Made by a program: the position numbers and the translations under genes. Source: Ruminococcus sp. (GTDB taxonomy: Bacteria > Bacillota > Clostridia > Lachnospirales > Lachnospiraceae). From it: a stretch of 38,723 nucleotides of DNA. Positions 25,631 to 33,535 of the stretch are shown here, piece by piece. Under the pieces are notes generated by a model. The model had not been told where the DNA came from. It worked only from the letters and a program-made list of their open reading frames with translations, and did not search any database. Position 1 is the stretch's first letter, and every line of letters starts with the position of its first letter. Where the stretch lies: contig JAMPIB010000038.1 in assembly GCA_023663085.1 (NCBI GenBank), positions 1-38,723 of the forward strand, read 5' to 3'.

Positions 25631-26872
25631 ATGTATATTAGAAGAGATAAGTATCTGCATGACTTAATCAACAGAATGCATAACGGAATGATAAAAGTGG
25701 TGACAGGCGTCAGAAGATGTGGAAAATCCTATCTGCTTTTCAATATCTTTAAAGACTATCTGATAGAGCAGGGTGTTATGGAGCAGCATATCATTACGAT
25801 CGAACTGGATCAGAGAAAAGACAGGAGATTCCGTGACCCGGATGCTATATTGGATTATATAGAAGCGCGCATTGCGGATAAAAAACAGTATTATATTTTA
25901 TTGGATGAAGTGCAGATGTTACATGAATTTGAGGAAGTGTTAAACTCCCTGCTTCATTTCAGGAATGCGGATATATATGTGACCGGAAGTAACTCTAAAT
26001 TTTTATCGAAAGATGTTATTACGGAATTTAGAGGCCGGGGTGATGAGATTCATGTTTACCCACTGACTTTTAAAGAATTTATGCAGGTTTATGCTGGAGA
26101 TATGTATCATGGATGGGCGGAATATACTGTTTATGGCGGACTGCCATTGACTGTCACAATGAAAACAGAAGAGCAGAAGGTTCAATATTTAACAAGGCTG
26201 TTTGACGAAACCTATTTAAAGGATATCATCGAAAGACATCACATAGAAAAATCCCAGGAATTGGAAGATCTGGTCAATGTTTTGGCATCAGCTATCGGCA
26301 GTCTTATGAATGTGCCAAGGATCGAAGCGACTTTTAAAAGTGTGATACAGTCAAATATCAGTGCGAATACCATTCGACAGTATATAGAATATCTGGAAGA
26401 TGCTTTTGTGATAAATAGGGTGAGCCGTTATGATGTAAAAGGCAGGAAGTATATTGGAACGCCTGTAAAGTATTATTTTGAGGATATAGGACTCAGGAAT
26501 GCAAGATTGGGATTCAGGCAGATCGAAGAAACACATATCATGGAGAATGTTATATACAATGAACTGCGCAGCAGAGGTTACTCCGTGGATGTGGGCGTTG
26601 TGGAGAAGAGAGGCAGGAATCAGGAAAGAATACAGTTAGAGATTGATTTTATAGCCAATCTGGGAAGTAAGCGCTATTATATCCAGTCTGCTTTCAGTAT
26701 GCCAACGGAGGAAAAGAAACAGCAGGAGACGTCCTCTCTTATTAAGGTGAATGATTCTTTTAAAAAGATCATCGTTGTAAAAGACGTTGTCAATATCACC
26801 AGAGATGAAAACGGAATCACAACGATGAGCATTTATGATTTTCTTTTGCAGGAGAACAGTCTGGACCTATAG
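25631..26872 (+). CDS. AAA-family ATPase with DUF4143-type C-terminus
   Basis: The 413-residue protein has a P-loop GVRRCGKS (26-33), Walker B YILLDEVQ, a sensor-like VTGSNS segment and the PLTFKEF region typical of AAA_14 ATPases. The second half fits DUF4143, including YLKDIIERH, 'YIEYLEDAFVINRVSRYD' and a late EIDFIA plus YYIQSA segment that recalls a degenerate PD-(D/E)XK nuclease fold. These proteins are common in anaerobes, often in multiple copies, with poorly known function. The gene looks more AT-rich than the cobalamin cluster, which might mean later acquisition. It is preceded by the palindrome and an AAAGGAG site. Confidence 0.88.
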   Translation: MYIRRDKYLHDLINRMHNGMIKVVTGVRRCGKSYLLFNIFKDYLIEQGVMEQHIITIELDQRKDRRFRDPDAILDYIEARIADKKQYYILLDEVQMLHEFEEVLNSLLHFRNADIYVTGSNSKFLSKDVITEFRGRGDEIHVYPLTFKEFMQVYAGDMYHGWAEYTVYGGLPLTVTMKTEEQKVQYLTRLFDETYLKDIIERHHIEKSQELEDLVNVLASAIGSLMNVPRIEATFKSVIQSNISANTIRQYIEYLEDAFVINRVSRYDVKGRKYIGTPVKYYFEDIGLRNARLGFRQIEETHIMENVIYNELRSRGYSVDVGVVEKRGRNQERIQLEIDFIANLGSKRYYIQSAFSMPTEEKKQQETSSLIKVNDSFKKIIVVKDVVNITRDENGITTMSIYDFLLQENSLDL

Positions 26873-26907
26873 TTTTCCCAACACCTCCCCGATATCTCCA
26901 TCGATGC

Positions 26908-26930
26908 AGAGCGCCTGCTCTTTTATATTT
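26908..26930 (+). terminator. Possible terminator after the ATPase gene
   Basis: AGAGC/GCTCT (26908-26912 with 26917-26921) with a 4-base loop is followed by a T-rich run. The stem is short, and the T-run overlaps the 3' end of the convergent mscL gene, so the call is weak. Confidence 0.35.
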
Positions 26931-27345
26931 TTTCTTCAAGCTGTGAAGTACAGTGCGGGCATCTGCTGGCTTCGATCGCAATTTCCGATTTACAGAACGG
27001 GCATGTTTTAGTAGTCGGCGCCTTGGGCGGTTCTTCTTTGTGCAGGCGGGAGGCCGCTGTGTTCATGACTTTTACGATCAGGAATACAATAAGTGCCATA
27101 ATTAGGAAGTTGACGACAGCCGTGATAAATTTCCCGTAATACAGCGTGACGTCGCCGGTGATATTCCAGGCAAGCTGGTCGAAGTTTGTCCCGCCGAACA
27201 GACCGAGTATCGGATTGATGATGTCGTTGACAAGCGAGGAAACAATACTGGTAAATGCACCACCGATAATGATGCCGACCGCCATATCCATTACGTTTCC
27301 CTTACTGATAAAAGTTTTAAATTCTGCAAAAAATTTTTTCATCAT
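26923..27345 (-). CDS. mscL: Large-conductance mechanosensitive channel with C-terminal zinc ribbon
   Basis: The 140-residue protein forms the pressure-release channel that opens on hypo-osmotic shock. It has the cytoplasmic N-terminal helix (FFAEFKTFISKGN), TM1 with VGIIIGGAFTSIVSSLVNDI, a short loop and TM2 (about 71-95). The last 25 residues carry CPFC and CPHC pairs (Cys115, 118, 129, 132), a zinc-ribbon signature not found in E. coli MscL. AGGAG lies ten bases before the first of two ATG codons. It is the only clear minus-strand gene here, convergent with the ATPase. Confidence 0.95.
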   Translation of the reverse strand: MMKKFFAEFKTFISKGNVMDMAVGIIIGGAFTSIVSSLVNDIINPILGLFGGTNFDQLAWNITGDVTLYYGKFITAVVNFLIMALIVFLIVKVMNTAASRLHKEEPPKAPTTKTCPFCKSEIAIEASRCPHCTSQLEEKI

Positions 27346-27392
27346 TGGTATATTGCTCCTTATCTTTTCTGATTTTCTGAATTATCATGCCT

Positions 27393-27421
27393 ATTCTATC
27401 ATGTATCATAAGAGTGGACAA
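27393..27421 (-). promoter_or_regulatory. Promoter of mscL
   Basis: Read on the minus strand, TTGTCC (27421-27416) and TAGAAT (27398-27393) are separated by 17 bases, about 50 bases upstream of the mscL start. Spacing and -10 box fit a sigma-A promoter. Confidence 0.55.
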
Positions 27422-27462
27422 CCATATATTCATTTCCCGGACAAAATAAAGCACTCCATGAC

Positions 27463-27491
27463 AGGACAAAAGTTCAATATTACAGTATACT
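27463..27491 (+). promoter_or_regulatory. Possible promoter of the transglutaminase-fold gene
   Basis: AGGACA (27463-27468) and TATACT (27486-27491) are 17 bases apart, 45 bases before the ATG. The -10 box is good, while the -35 box matches TTGACA at four of six positions. Confidence 0.45.
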
Positions 27492-27536
27492 GATCTTGTT
27501 ACTTTTTAACAGAGTCTGATAAAAAGGAGAATCCCT

Positions 27537-28457
27537 ATGAGAAAAGACATATTAAACCACTATTTACAGACCGGCGCCTATACCTATGCAGGCGCTTATA
27601 AAGACTATTTTAGATCCCTGCCGGAGGACATTTCCGAATTGGGACGCCTAATCTGTTCGCAGGTCATCCACCGTGTCACCCTGCGCGAGGGCAATACGAA
27701 TGCCAATGCTAAATTGCAGTATGGCGATATGGAGCGTTTTCCGTGGTATCGGATGCGCTGTGAAGACGATATGTTCATGACGGCCGCCGCTATGAGCGCA
27801 GAACTTTTCCGGCTGGATGAAAGGGGTTTTACGCTGGAGCGGGCGACAGAGGATAAGATCGTAGTGACCTGCCGTTACGTGTCGGTGTTAATGAGTGCGA
27901 TCTTAAAATCCAAAGGGATACCCTGTCGTTCGCGGGCCGGGTTTGCGCCCTATTTCCAGCCAGATATCAGCATGGATCACTGGATCAATCAGTATTATTA
28001 TGAAAAAGAAGACCGCTGGGTGACGATAGATGCAGATGGTTTTTATGATGAAAATGGTATGGGGCTTGGACAATATGATATTGCGGCGGGTAAGTTTGAT
28101 TATGCGGGTAAGACATGGCTGGATATCCGCGAAGGCAAAGTAAACGGGGAGAGATTCTTATATGCCGACGGCCTTGGGACCTGTTCGTTAAAGGCAGTCA
28201 TCAGAGCGCTTTTTTATGATTTTCATGCGCTGATGAACGATGAGATTTCTTATCTTTTCCAACCCTGTTATATCGATGGTAAATTTGAGCAGCTTACGGA
28301 AGAAGATTTTAAAAAACTGGATGAACTGGCATATCTTTTAGCAGAACCGGATGAAAATTTTGATAAACTGACCGAAATCTGGCGGACAGAGAAAAAGTTC
28401 AGGATCATGAACAGTCCGCTTGTCGGGGATTATGATAATATGGGAAGATTTTCATAG
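27537..28457 (+). CDS. Transglutaminase-like superfamily protein
   Basis: The 306-residue protein has the transglutaminase-core order of a cysteine in VVTCRYVSVLMSAILKSKGI (Cys112), a histidine in SMDHWI (His148) and an aspartate in TIDAD (Asp165), suggesting a thiol-protease or amidase-type active site. No signal peptide or membrane segment is seen, so it is probably cytoplasmic. The C-terminal third is not recognised. An AAAAAGGAG site serves ATG 27537. It stands alone between mscL and the 6S-like RNA. The natural substrate cannot be inferred. Confidence 0.82.
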   Translation: MRKDILNHYLQTGAYTYAGAYKDYFRSLPEDISELGRLICSQVIHRVTLREGNTNANAKLQYGDMERFPWYRMRCEDDMFMTAAAMSAELFRLDERGFTLERATEDKIVVTCRYVSVLMSAILKSKGIPCRSRAGFAPYFQPDISMDHWINQYYYEKEDRWVTIDADGFYDENGMGLGQYDIAAGKFDYAGKTWLDIREGKVNGERFLYADGLGTCSLKAVIRALFYDFHALMNDEISYLFQPCYIDGKFEQLTEEDFKKLDELAYLLAEPDENFDKLTEIWRTEKKFRIMNSPLVGDYDNMGRFS

Positions 28458-28488
28458 ATCTGTATAGCAGATTTTATAGAAATAGTAG

Positions 28489-28517
28489 TTGTATTTTCCC
28501 CCTCACTTGGATATAAT
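28489..28517 (+). promoter_or_regulatory. Promoter of the 6S-like RNA
   Basis: TTGTAT (28489-28494) and a perfect TATAAT (28512-28517) are separated by 17 bases. They lie in a gene-free gap just upstream of the structured RNA region. Confidence 0.7.
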
Positions 28518-28521
28518 AGAA

Positions 28522-28695
28522 GTAACCTGAGATGCACGATAATTCTTGTTATTTTGAACCTACAGTTACTTTAAACGGGATTCCTATATCGTCATGTAGA
28601 TGTCAGGCCTCCGGTCTGTTATGGACATTGTGCAGTGGAAGGCAGAAGCATGGTTGCGGTTACCCACCTAGCTGTCGCTAGGAGTCAAAATACAG
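28522..28695 (+). ncRNA. ssrS: 6S-like regulatory RNA (SsrS)
   Basis: The 403-base gap between two genes holds a structured region beginning a few bases after a strong promoter. GTAACC (28522-28527) pairs exactly with GGTTAC (28658-28663), closing a long hairpin; inside, CTACA/TGTAG, TGCAC/GTGCA and GTC/GAC stems can be drawn. A perfect hairpin CCTAGC/GCTAGG (28667-28672 with 28677-28682) follows. Size, closing stem and phrases such as TTTGAACCTACA and GGTTACCCACC agree with my memory of clostridial 6S RNAs, which bind sigma-A RNA polymerase in stationary phase. The naming is from memory, not a covariance search; the exact 3' end is uncertain. Confidence 0.68.
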
Positions 28696-28717
28696 GATCC
28701 GGCATTTTGGGGATTTA

Positions 28718-28760
28718 TACAAAAGAAGAAGCAGTCATTATGGCTGCTTTTTCTTTTGTA
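28718..28760 (+). terminator. Strong terminator-like hairpin downstream of the 6S-like RNA
   Basis: A 17-base stem (28718-28734 with 28744-28760) with one G-U pair and a 9-base loop carries T-rich sequence in its 3' arm and matching A-rich sequence in its 5' arm. It could end the RNA on the plus strand and could act in both directions. Confidence 0.75.
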
Positions 28761-28860
28761 GGGCCGGCGTGCAGGGTGTGTAAGCGCCAGCCGGCGGTCA
28801 GGTAAGAGCGGACAACTGAGCGCGGAGCAGGATATGAGAGGAGCAGGGAGAAGCTGGTAG

Positions 28861-31125
28861 ATGGATAGAAGTTTAAAATATAGCGGCGCACAGAATGATA
28901 ATCTGAAAAATCTCTTTAAGTTGTTAGCCATTTTAGCCGGCATGGCATTTTTATTCTGGCTGTGGCTGCACCGGCTGGAGACGCATAAGGAACTGGAGGC
29001 GCCGCAGGGAGAGCCGGTCAGTATCGAAGACGTACATATCTTATTGCAGGCGATAAATCTGGAGATCGATCTGGATGCAGAAGAAGACAGTCAGCCGCAG
29101 GAAGAACAGCCTGTCCTCACCTACGCGCAATATAAATATATCTACGAGCAGATAGCGGGCGCAGAGAAAAATATTCCTGATTTTGCCGGGAAATACGAAG
29201 ACGGGCATGCTTTTTTAAAAGAGGACTGGTATCAGGCATATCAGCTTATGTTAGCCTATTTTGACAGGGAATCGACGATCTGGAAAACGACGGTCTTTAT
29301 TTTGAAAGTGGATGCGCAGGAGAAAAAGTTATATACGCAGAACAGTGAATATATCTATTGTTCTTCCTCTTTTTCTGATTCTGTGTTTACGAAAGAAGAA
29401 GTCTATGTCAGGGAGAACGAACTGCTGACGAGCATACGCGTGCTGGATGAAAAGACGATTTTGGAGAATGTATGGGTCATGGAGGTCACGGAAGGTACGG
29501 GCGGCTATGAACTGGCCTGTTTTTATCACCAGATAGATTTTAACGCCATGCTGCCGCAGGCCATAGAGCGCGAGCAGGTGGCCGATCTGATCTTTGAAAA
29601 CGGCAGGCTGGCGGACGCGCAGGAGAAGAAAGATAAGATTCGCGGGAAGTTATTGAGCGTATCCAAAGACGCCTTGGAGATAGAAGGATACGGCACGTAT
29701 GAGACAGAAGAGAGCATGGAGATCTATAAACTTTGCGGGACGCTGGAGGCACAGAAGAAAGCGGATCTGATGATAGGTTATGATTATACGGATTTTGTGG
29801 TAAAAGATAATAAGATCTGCGCCGCGCTCGTATCCAGGGAAGGAGAACTTGACCAGATACGTGTGCTGCTAAAAAACACCTCGGATGGCAGTTATTTTTA
29901 CGAAAAGGCTCTGGTAAAAGTCGATGGGCAGGAGACTCTGGTAGAGGCGGATAAGATGCAGACGGGAGAGCGGTTGTCTTTTCGCTGTGCAGCATTGACC
30001 GATAAAGTCAAAATGGAGATCGAAGGAATAAACAAAGAAGACGATACTTACAGAGGTATGCTGGAATTTTATAAAACGGATGAGGGCATGGTCATCATCA
30101 ACGAACTGCCTCTGGAAGAATATCTGTATGCGGTCGTACCCAGCGAGATGCCGGCCTCTTATCCTATGGAGGCATTAAAAGCGCAGGCGGTCTGTGCCAG
30201 AACTTACGCTTTCCGCTATATCTTACATGCAGGACTGGCGCAGTACGGCGCGCATCTGGATGATACGACTTCGTATCAGGTCTATCATAATATCGCGGAG
30301 CAGGCCGCGACGACGACCGCGGTCAAAGAAACGGATGGGATGATGCTCTATTACGGGGACGAACTGGCGGATAATTATTATTATTCCACTTCCTGCGGTT
30401 ACGGTACGGATACGCGCATCTGGAAATCGGAAAGCGATGAGGCCGTTCCTTATATCCGGGCAGGAAAACTTGCGCCTGCAGAAGCGGCGGAAAGTGCTTA
30501 CAGCGCAGAAGATATGATGCAGGAAGATATTTTCACCGATTTTATAAGCGGCGTGGACGAAGCGGATTTTGAAAGCAGCGAGCCGTGGTATCGCTGGAGT
30601 TATGAAGTGAAAGAGCTGGATACGGATTTGCTGCTTACCAGGATACAGGCCAGATATCAGGCGAACGCTTCTTTCATACTCACCCGTGCGGGCAGCGGGG
30701 GCAGTTATTATTATGTTTCGGAAAAAATAGATGATATCGGCGAGATCAAAGAGATCGAGATAACCAGAAGAGGCGTGGGAGGCATTGCGGACGAAATGAT
30801 CATTACAGGCTCCAAAAAAGTGATAAAAATCATTTCGGAATATAATATCCGCTACATCCTGTGCGACGGGAAAAGCAGGATTATCAGACAGGATGGGAGT
30901 ATCACCGTGCCGGGAACACTTCTTCCGAGCGCCTTTTTTATTATAGAAACTGGAAATGCGGGGGAAGATGTGGTAGGATATAGATTGACTGGCGGCGGCT
31001 ACGGCCACGGCGTAGGTATGTCGCAAAATGGTGCAAAAGAGATGGGCAGTCTGGGCTACGGCTATCAGGATATCCTGAAAAGTTTTTTCACGGACTGTGC
31101 GGTGAGAGAAAGGCATGGTTATTAA
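28861..31125 (+). CDS. Membrane-anchored SpoIID/LytB-domain protein
   Basis: The 754-residue protein has one N-terminal membrane anchor (about 20-38) and a long extracellular part. The C-terminal half (from about 395) is a SpoIID domain: LPLEEYLYAVVPSEMP with the catalytic-type glutamate Glu429, EALKAQAVCARTYA, and the terminal GGGYGHGVGMSQNGA. SpoIID proteins cut peptidoglycan stem-free glycan strands as lytic transglycosylases during engulfment; related ones act in vegetative wall turnover. SpoIID itself is about 340 residues, so the roughly 390-residue N-terminal part is extra and not recognised. It follows the 6S-like RNA and overlaps the YihY gene by 11 bases. A sporulation role is possible but not shown. 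Confidence 0.88.
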   Translation: MDRSLKYSGAQNDNLKNLFKLLAILAGMAFLFWLWLHRLETHKELEAPQGEPVSIEDVHILLQAINLEIDLDAEEDSQPQEEQPVLTYAQYKYIYEQIAGAEKNIPDFAGKYEDGHAFLKEDWYQAYQLMLAYFDRESTIWKTTVFILKVDAQEKKLYTQNSEYIYCSSSFSDSVFTKEEVYVRENELLTSIRVLDEKTILENVWVMEVTEGTGGYELACFYHQIDFNAMLPQAIEREQVADLIFENGRLADAQEKKDKIRGKLLSVSKDALEIEGYGTYETEESMEIYKLCGTLEAQKKADLMIGYDYTDFVVKDNKICAALVSREGELDQIRVLLKNTSDGSYFYEKALVKVDGQETLVEADKMQTGERLSFRCAALTDKVKMEIEGINKEDDTYRGMLEFYKTDEGMVIINELPLEEYLYAVVPSEMPASYPMEALKAQAVCARTYAFRYILHAGLAQYGAHLDDTTSYQVYHNIAEQAATTTAVKETDGMMLYYGDELADNYYYSTSCGYGTDTRIWKSESDEAVPYIRAGKLAPAEAAESAYSAEDMMQEDIFTDFISGVDEADFESSEPWYRWSYEVKELDTDLLLTRIQARYQANASFILTRAGSGGSYYYVSEKIDDIGEIKEIEITRRGVGGIADEMIITGSKKVIKIISEYNIRYILCDGKSRIIRQDGSITVPGTLLPSAFFIIETGNAGEDVVGYRLTGGGYGHGVGMSQNGAKEMGSLGYGYQDILKSFFTDCAVRERHGY

Positions 31126-31978
31126 GATGATTGCCAGACTGATTATGATCTTAAATGATTTTTCCAGACAGATAGCGCGCAAGAATATCAGCGCCTTCGC
31201 GGCGAGTGCGGCGTTTTTCCTCTTTTTATCCATGGTGCCTTTAATAATGGCACTCTGTGCGATCCTGCCGTATACGTCGCTGACGGCGGATAATCTGATC
31301 ATGGCTTTTATGAAGTTCGTACCGGAAACGATGGGTGGTTTTGTGGAAAGTGTCGTCTATGACGTATATGAAAGGACGGCAGGTACGATCACCGTATTCG
31401 CCATCGTGACGATCTGGTCTGCGGCTAAGGCTGTGCTGGCGCTCGTGCAGGGCTTAAATGAGGTAAATGACATTGAAGAGAAAAGAAATTATCTGGTGCT
31501 GCGTATCATTGCCTCTTTTTATACGGTCATCATACTGATCGCCATCCTGCTTTCAGTCTTTATCATGGTATTCGGTAATGTTATCGTCAATCTCGCTTTA
31601 AGAGATTTTCCGCAATTACAGGTAATCGTTCATTTTATCATGAAATTCCGTTTTTTGTTTTCGTGGTTTGTGCTGACGATCTTTTTTGCGATGATCTATA
31701 CGTTTATACCGAGTATCAAATTAAGATTCCGGACGCAGCTGCCGGGAGCGGCTTTTGCGGCTGTTGTCTGGAGTATCGCGTCATATATTTTTTCTATCTA
31801 TATCGAATATTTTAACGGTTTCGGTACTTACGGAAGTCTGACGACCATTGTCATTTTGATGTTCTGGTTTTATATGATGATGTATATTCTGCTGATCGGC
31901 GCGTGCATCAACCGCTATTTCGGGCCGGTATACAAATTTTTCTTCCGACGGCTTGACAAATCGGGGAAAACTCATTAA
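31115..31978 (+). CDS. YihY/virulence factor BrkB family membrane protein
   Basis: The 287-residue protein has about six membrane segments and the family features SAAFFLFLSMVPLIMAL near the start, TIWSAAKAVLALVQGLNEV, and the stretch from LPGAAFAAVVW through YIEYFNGFGTYGSL. The family was once called RNase BN, but that activity belongs to another protein; its true function is unclear. ATG 31115 overlaps the end of the SpoIID-type gene, after AGAAAGG, so the two are probably co-translated. The pheST promoter lies inside its last codons. Confidence 0.9.
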   Translation: MVIKMIARLIMILNDFSRQIARKNISAFAASAAFFLFLSMVPLIMALCAILPYTSLTADNLIMAFMKFVPETMGGFVESVVYDVYERTAGTITVFAIVTIWSAAKAVLALVQGLNEVNDIEEKRNYLVLRIIASFYTVIILIAILLSVFIMVFGNVIVNLALRDFPQLQVIVHFIMKFRFLFSWFVLTIFFAMIYTFIPSIKLRFRTQLPGAAFAAVVWSIASYIFSIYIEYFNGFGTYGSLTTIVILMFWFYMMMYILLIGACINRYFGPVYKFFFRRLDKSGKTH

Positions 31979-31981
31979 ACT
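31953..31981 (+). promoter_or_regulatory. Promoter of the pheST leader
   Basis: TTGACA (31953-31958) and TAAACT (31976-31981) are 17 bases apart. The element overlaps the last codons of the YihY-family gene and would start a transcript near 31988, giving a leader of about 445 bases before pheS. Confidence 0.65.
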
Positions 31982-31987
31982 GAAACA

Positions 31988-32395
31988 AGAATAAAGGTAA
32001 GAATAGAGACATGGATAGAATAAGAAAAAGGCTGTGAAGGCGTCAGTAGGGTATTATTTTCTTCCAGAGAGAGGAAATCATCGGCTGCGAGTTTCCTTAA
32101 GTTCAGATAACGACCCCAAATTCCCGCCGGAGCCGCTTGGGGGAAAAGTTTACAGGAGATGTCTGCAAAATGCGGAAACCGCTGCGGTGCAGAAGAGGAA
32201 CTGTAAAGTTTAGTAGTCCGGGACGTATCACGCACGTTACGCGTAAAGAGAGCCTGTTTGTTATATGCCAATCGCCAGAGATCAGGGGAAGAGCAGCACT
32301 TGTCAGATGCTGCCTGCGGCTTGTGGACAACAGGAAACTGGGTGGTACCGCGGTTTATTCGTCCCATATGCTTATTATAGCATATGGGATTTTTT
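31988..32395 (+). promoter_or_regulatory. T-box riboswitch leader (phenylalanine) of pheST
   Basis: The leader has the T-box sequence TGGGTGGTACCGCGG (32339-32353), an AGAGAG element (near 32078), the GGAGCC motif (32129-32134) and a terminator at its end. The T-box binds uncharged tRNA and lets transcription continue when the cognate amino acid is scarce. Phe codons UUC occur at 32102-32104 and 32121-32123; the second lies at the usual short distance from the GGAGCC motif and is the better specifier candidate. Phenylalanine also fits the downstream genes. Confidence 0.93.
32362..32395 (+). terminator. T-box controlled terminator
   Basis: An 11-base perfect stem (32362-32372 with 32379-32389), a 6-base loop and a T-run (32390-32395) lie 9 bases after the T-box sequence. 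The T-box would pair with part of this stem's upstream region to form the antiterminator. Confidence 0.9.
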
Positions 32396-32433
32396 GTGTT
32401 GTGAAGAAACCAGGAAAAGAAAGGAAGGAAAGC

Positions 32434-33453
32434 ATGAAAGAAAAATTAGAGCAGTTAAAAGCAGAAGCGCTCCGCCAGATCGAGGCCAGCGACGCACTGG
32501 AAAAACTGAACGAGGTGCGTGTCAGTTTTCTTGGGAAAAAAGGAGAACTGACGAGCGTATTAAAGGGAATGAAAGATGTTGCGCCGGAGGAGCGGCCAAA
32601 AGTCGGACAGCTTGTCAATGACACGAGAGAACAGATCGAGAAGGTTCTGGAAGAGGCCATTAAAAAAATGGAGAAAGCGGCCAGAGAAGCGCAGCTGAAA
32701 GCAGAAGTAATTGATGTGACGCTGCCTGCCAAAAAGAGCACGGTAGGCCATCGCCATCCGAATACGATTGCCTTAGAAGAAGTGGAACGTATTTTCGTCG
32801 GTATGGGATATGAAGTCGTGGAAGGCCCGGAAATTGAGACGGATTATTATAATTTCGAGGCGTTAAATATTCCTGCCGACCATCCGGCCAAAGACGAGCA
32901 GGATACTTTTTATATCAGCGGAGATTATCTGCTGCGCACACAGACTTCCGGCACGCAGGTGCATGAGATGGAGAAAGGAAAACTGCCGATCCGTATGATC
33001 GCGCCCGGCAGAGTGTTCCGTTCCGATGAAGTGGACGCTACGCATTCACCGTCTTTCCATCAGGTTGAAGGACTCGTTATTGACAGGCATATCACCTTTG
33101 CAGATTTAAAGGGGACGCTGGCGGAGTTTGCCAGAGAACTGTTCGGAGAAGAGACGAAGGTAAAATTCAGACCGCATCATTTTAATTTCACAGAGCCGAG
33201 CGCAGAGATGGACGTAAGCTGCTTTAAGTGCGGCGGAAACGGCTGCCGTTTCTGTAAAGGTTCGGGCTGGATTGAAATTCTGGGCTGTGGTATGGTGCAT
33301 CCGAACGTACTGCGTATGAGTAAGATTGACCCGGAAGAATATACGGGCTTTGCCTTCGGTATCGGGTTAGAGAGAATTGCTCTTTTAAAATATGAGATCG
33401 ACGATATGCGCCTGTTGTACGAGAATGATATCCGCTTCTTAAAGCAGTTTTAA
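32434..33453 (+). CDS. pheS: Phenylalanyl-tRNA synthetase alpha subunit
   Basis: The 339-residue class II synthetase subunit charges tRNA-Phe together with PheT. It starts with the coiled-coil arm (KEKLEQLKAEALRQIEASD), followed by SFLGKKGELT, motif 2 (GRVFRSDEVDATHSPSFHQ) and motif 3 (GFAFGIGLERIALLKY). A CFKCGGNGCRFCKGSG segment may bind zinc. ATG 32434 follows AAAGGAAGGAA; the frame is open from 32137, but those codons are T-box leader. It is followed by pheT after 82 bases. Confidence 0.97.
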   Translation: MKEKLEQLKAEALRQIEASDALEKLNEVRVSFLGKKGELTSVLKGMKDVAPEERPKVGQLVNDTREQIEKVLEEAIKKMEKAAREAQLKAEVIDVTLPAKKSTVGHRHPNTIALEEVERIFVGMGYEVVEGPEIETDYYNFEALNIPADHPAKDEQDTFYISGDYLLRTQTSGTQVHEMEKGKLPIRMIAPGRVFRSDEVDATHSPSFHQVEGLVIDRHITFADLKGTLAEFARELFGEETKVKFRPHHFNFTEPSAEMDVSCFKCGGNGCRFCKGSGWIEILGCGMVHPNVLRMSKIDPEEYTGFAFGIGLERIALLKYEIDDMRLLYENDIRFLKQF

Positions 33454-33535
33454 AGCAGGTGTGAAAGCTGGGTAATTCGCGGCATAAGCGCAGAATCATG
33501 CAGAGAATAATCAGAAAAGAAAGGAATCAGAATAT

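Noticed and set aside
28668-28943. Minus-strand frame downstream of the 6S-like RNA
   Set aside because: It overlaps the terminator hairpin and the start of the SpoIID-type gene, lacks a good ribosome site and resembles nothing.
29540-29995. Long minus-strand frames within the SpoIID-type and other genes
   Set aside because: They mirror strongly coding plus-strand genes and have arginine/proline/serine-rich compositions typical of antisense frames.
32137-32433. 99-codon N-terminal extension of pheS
   Set aside because: The region is the T-box leader and terminator; ATG 32434 has a ribosome site and gives the normal PheS length.
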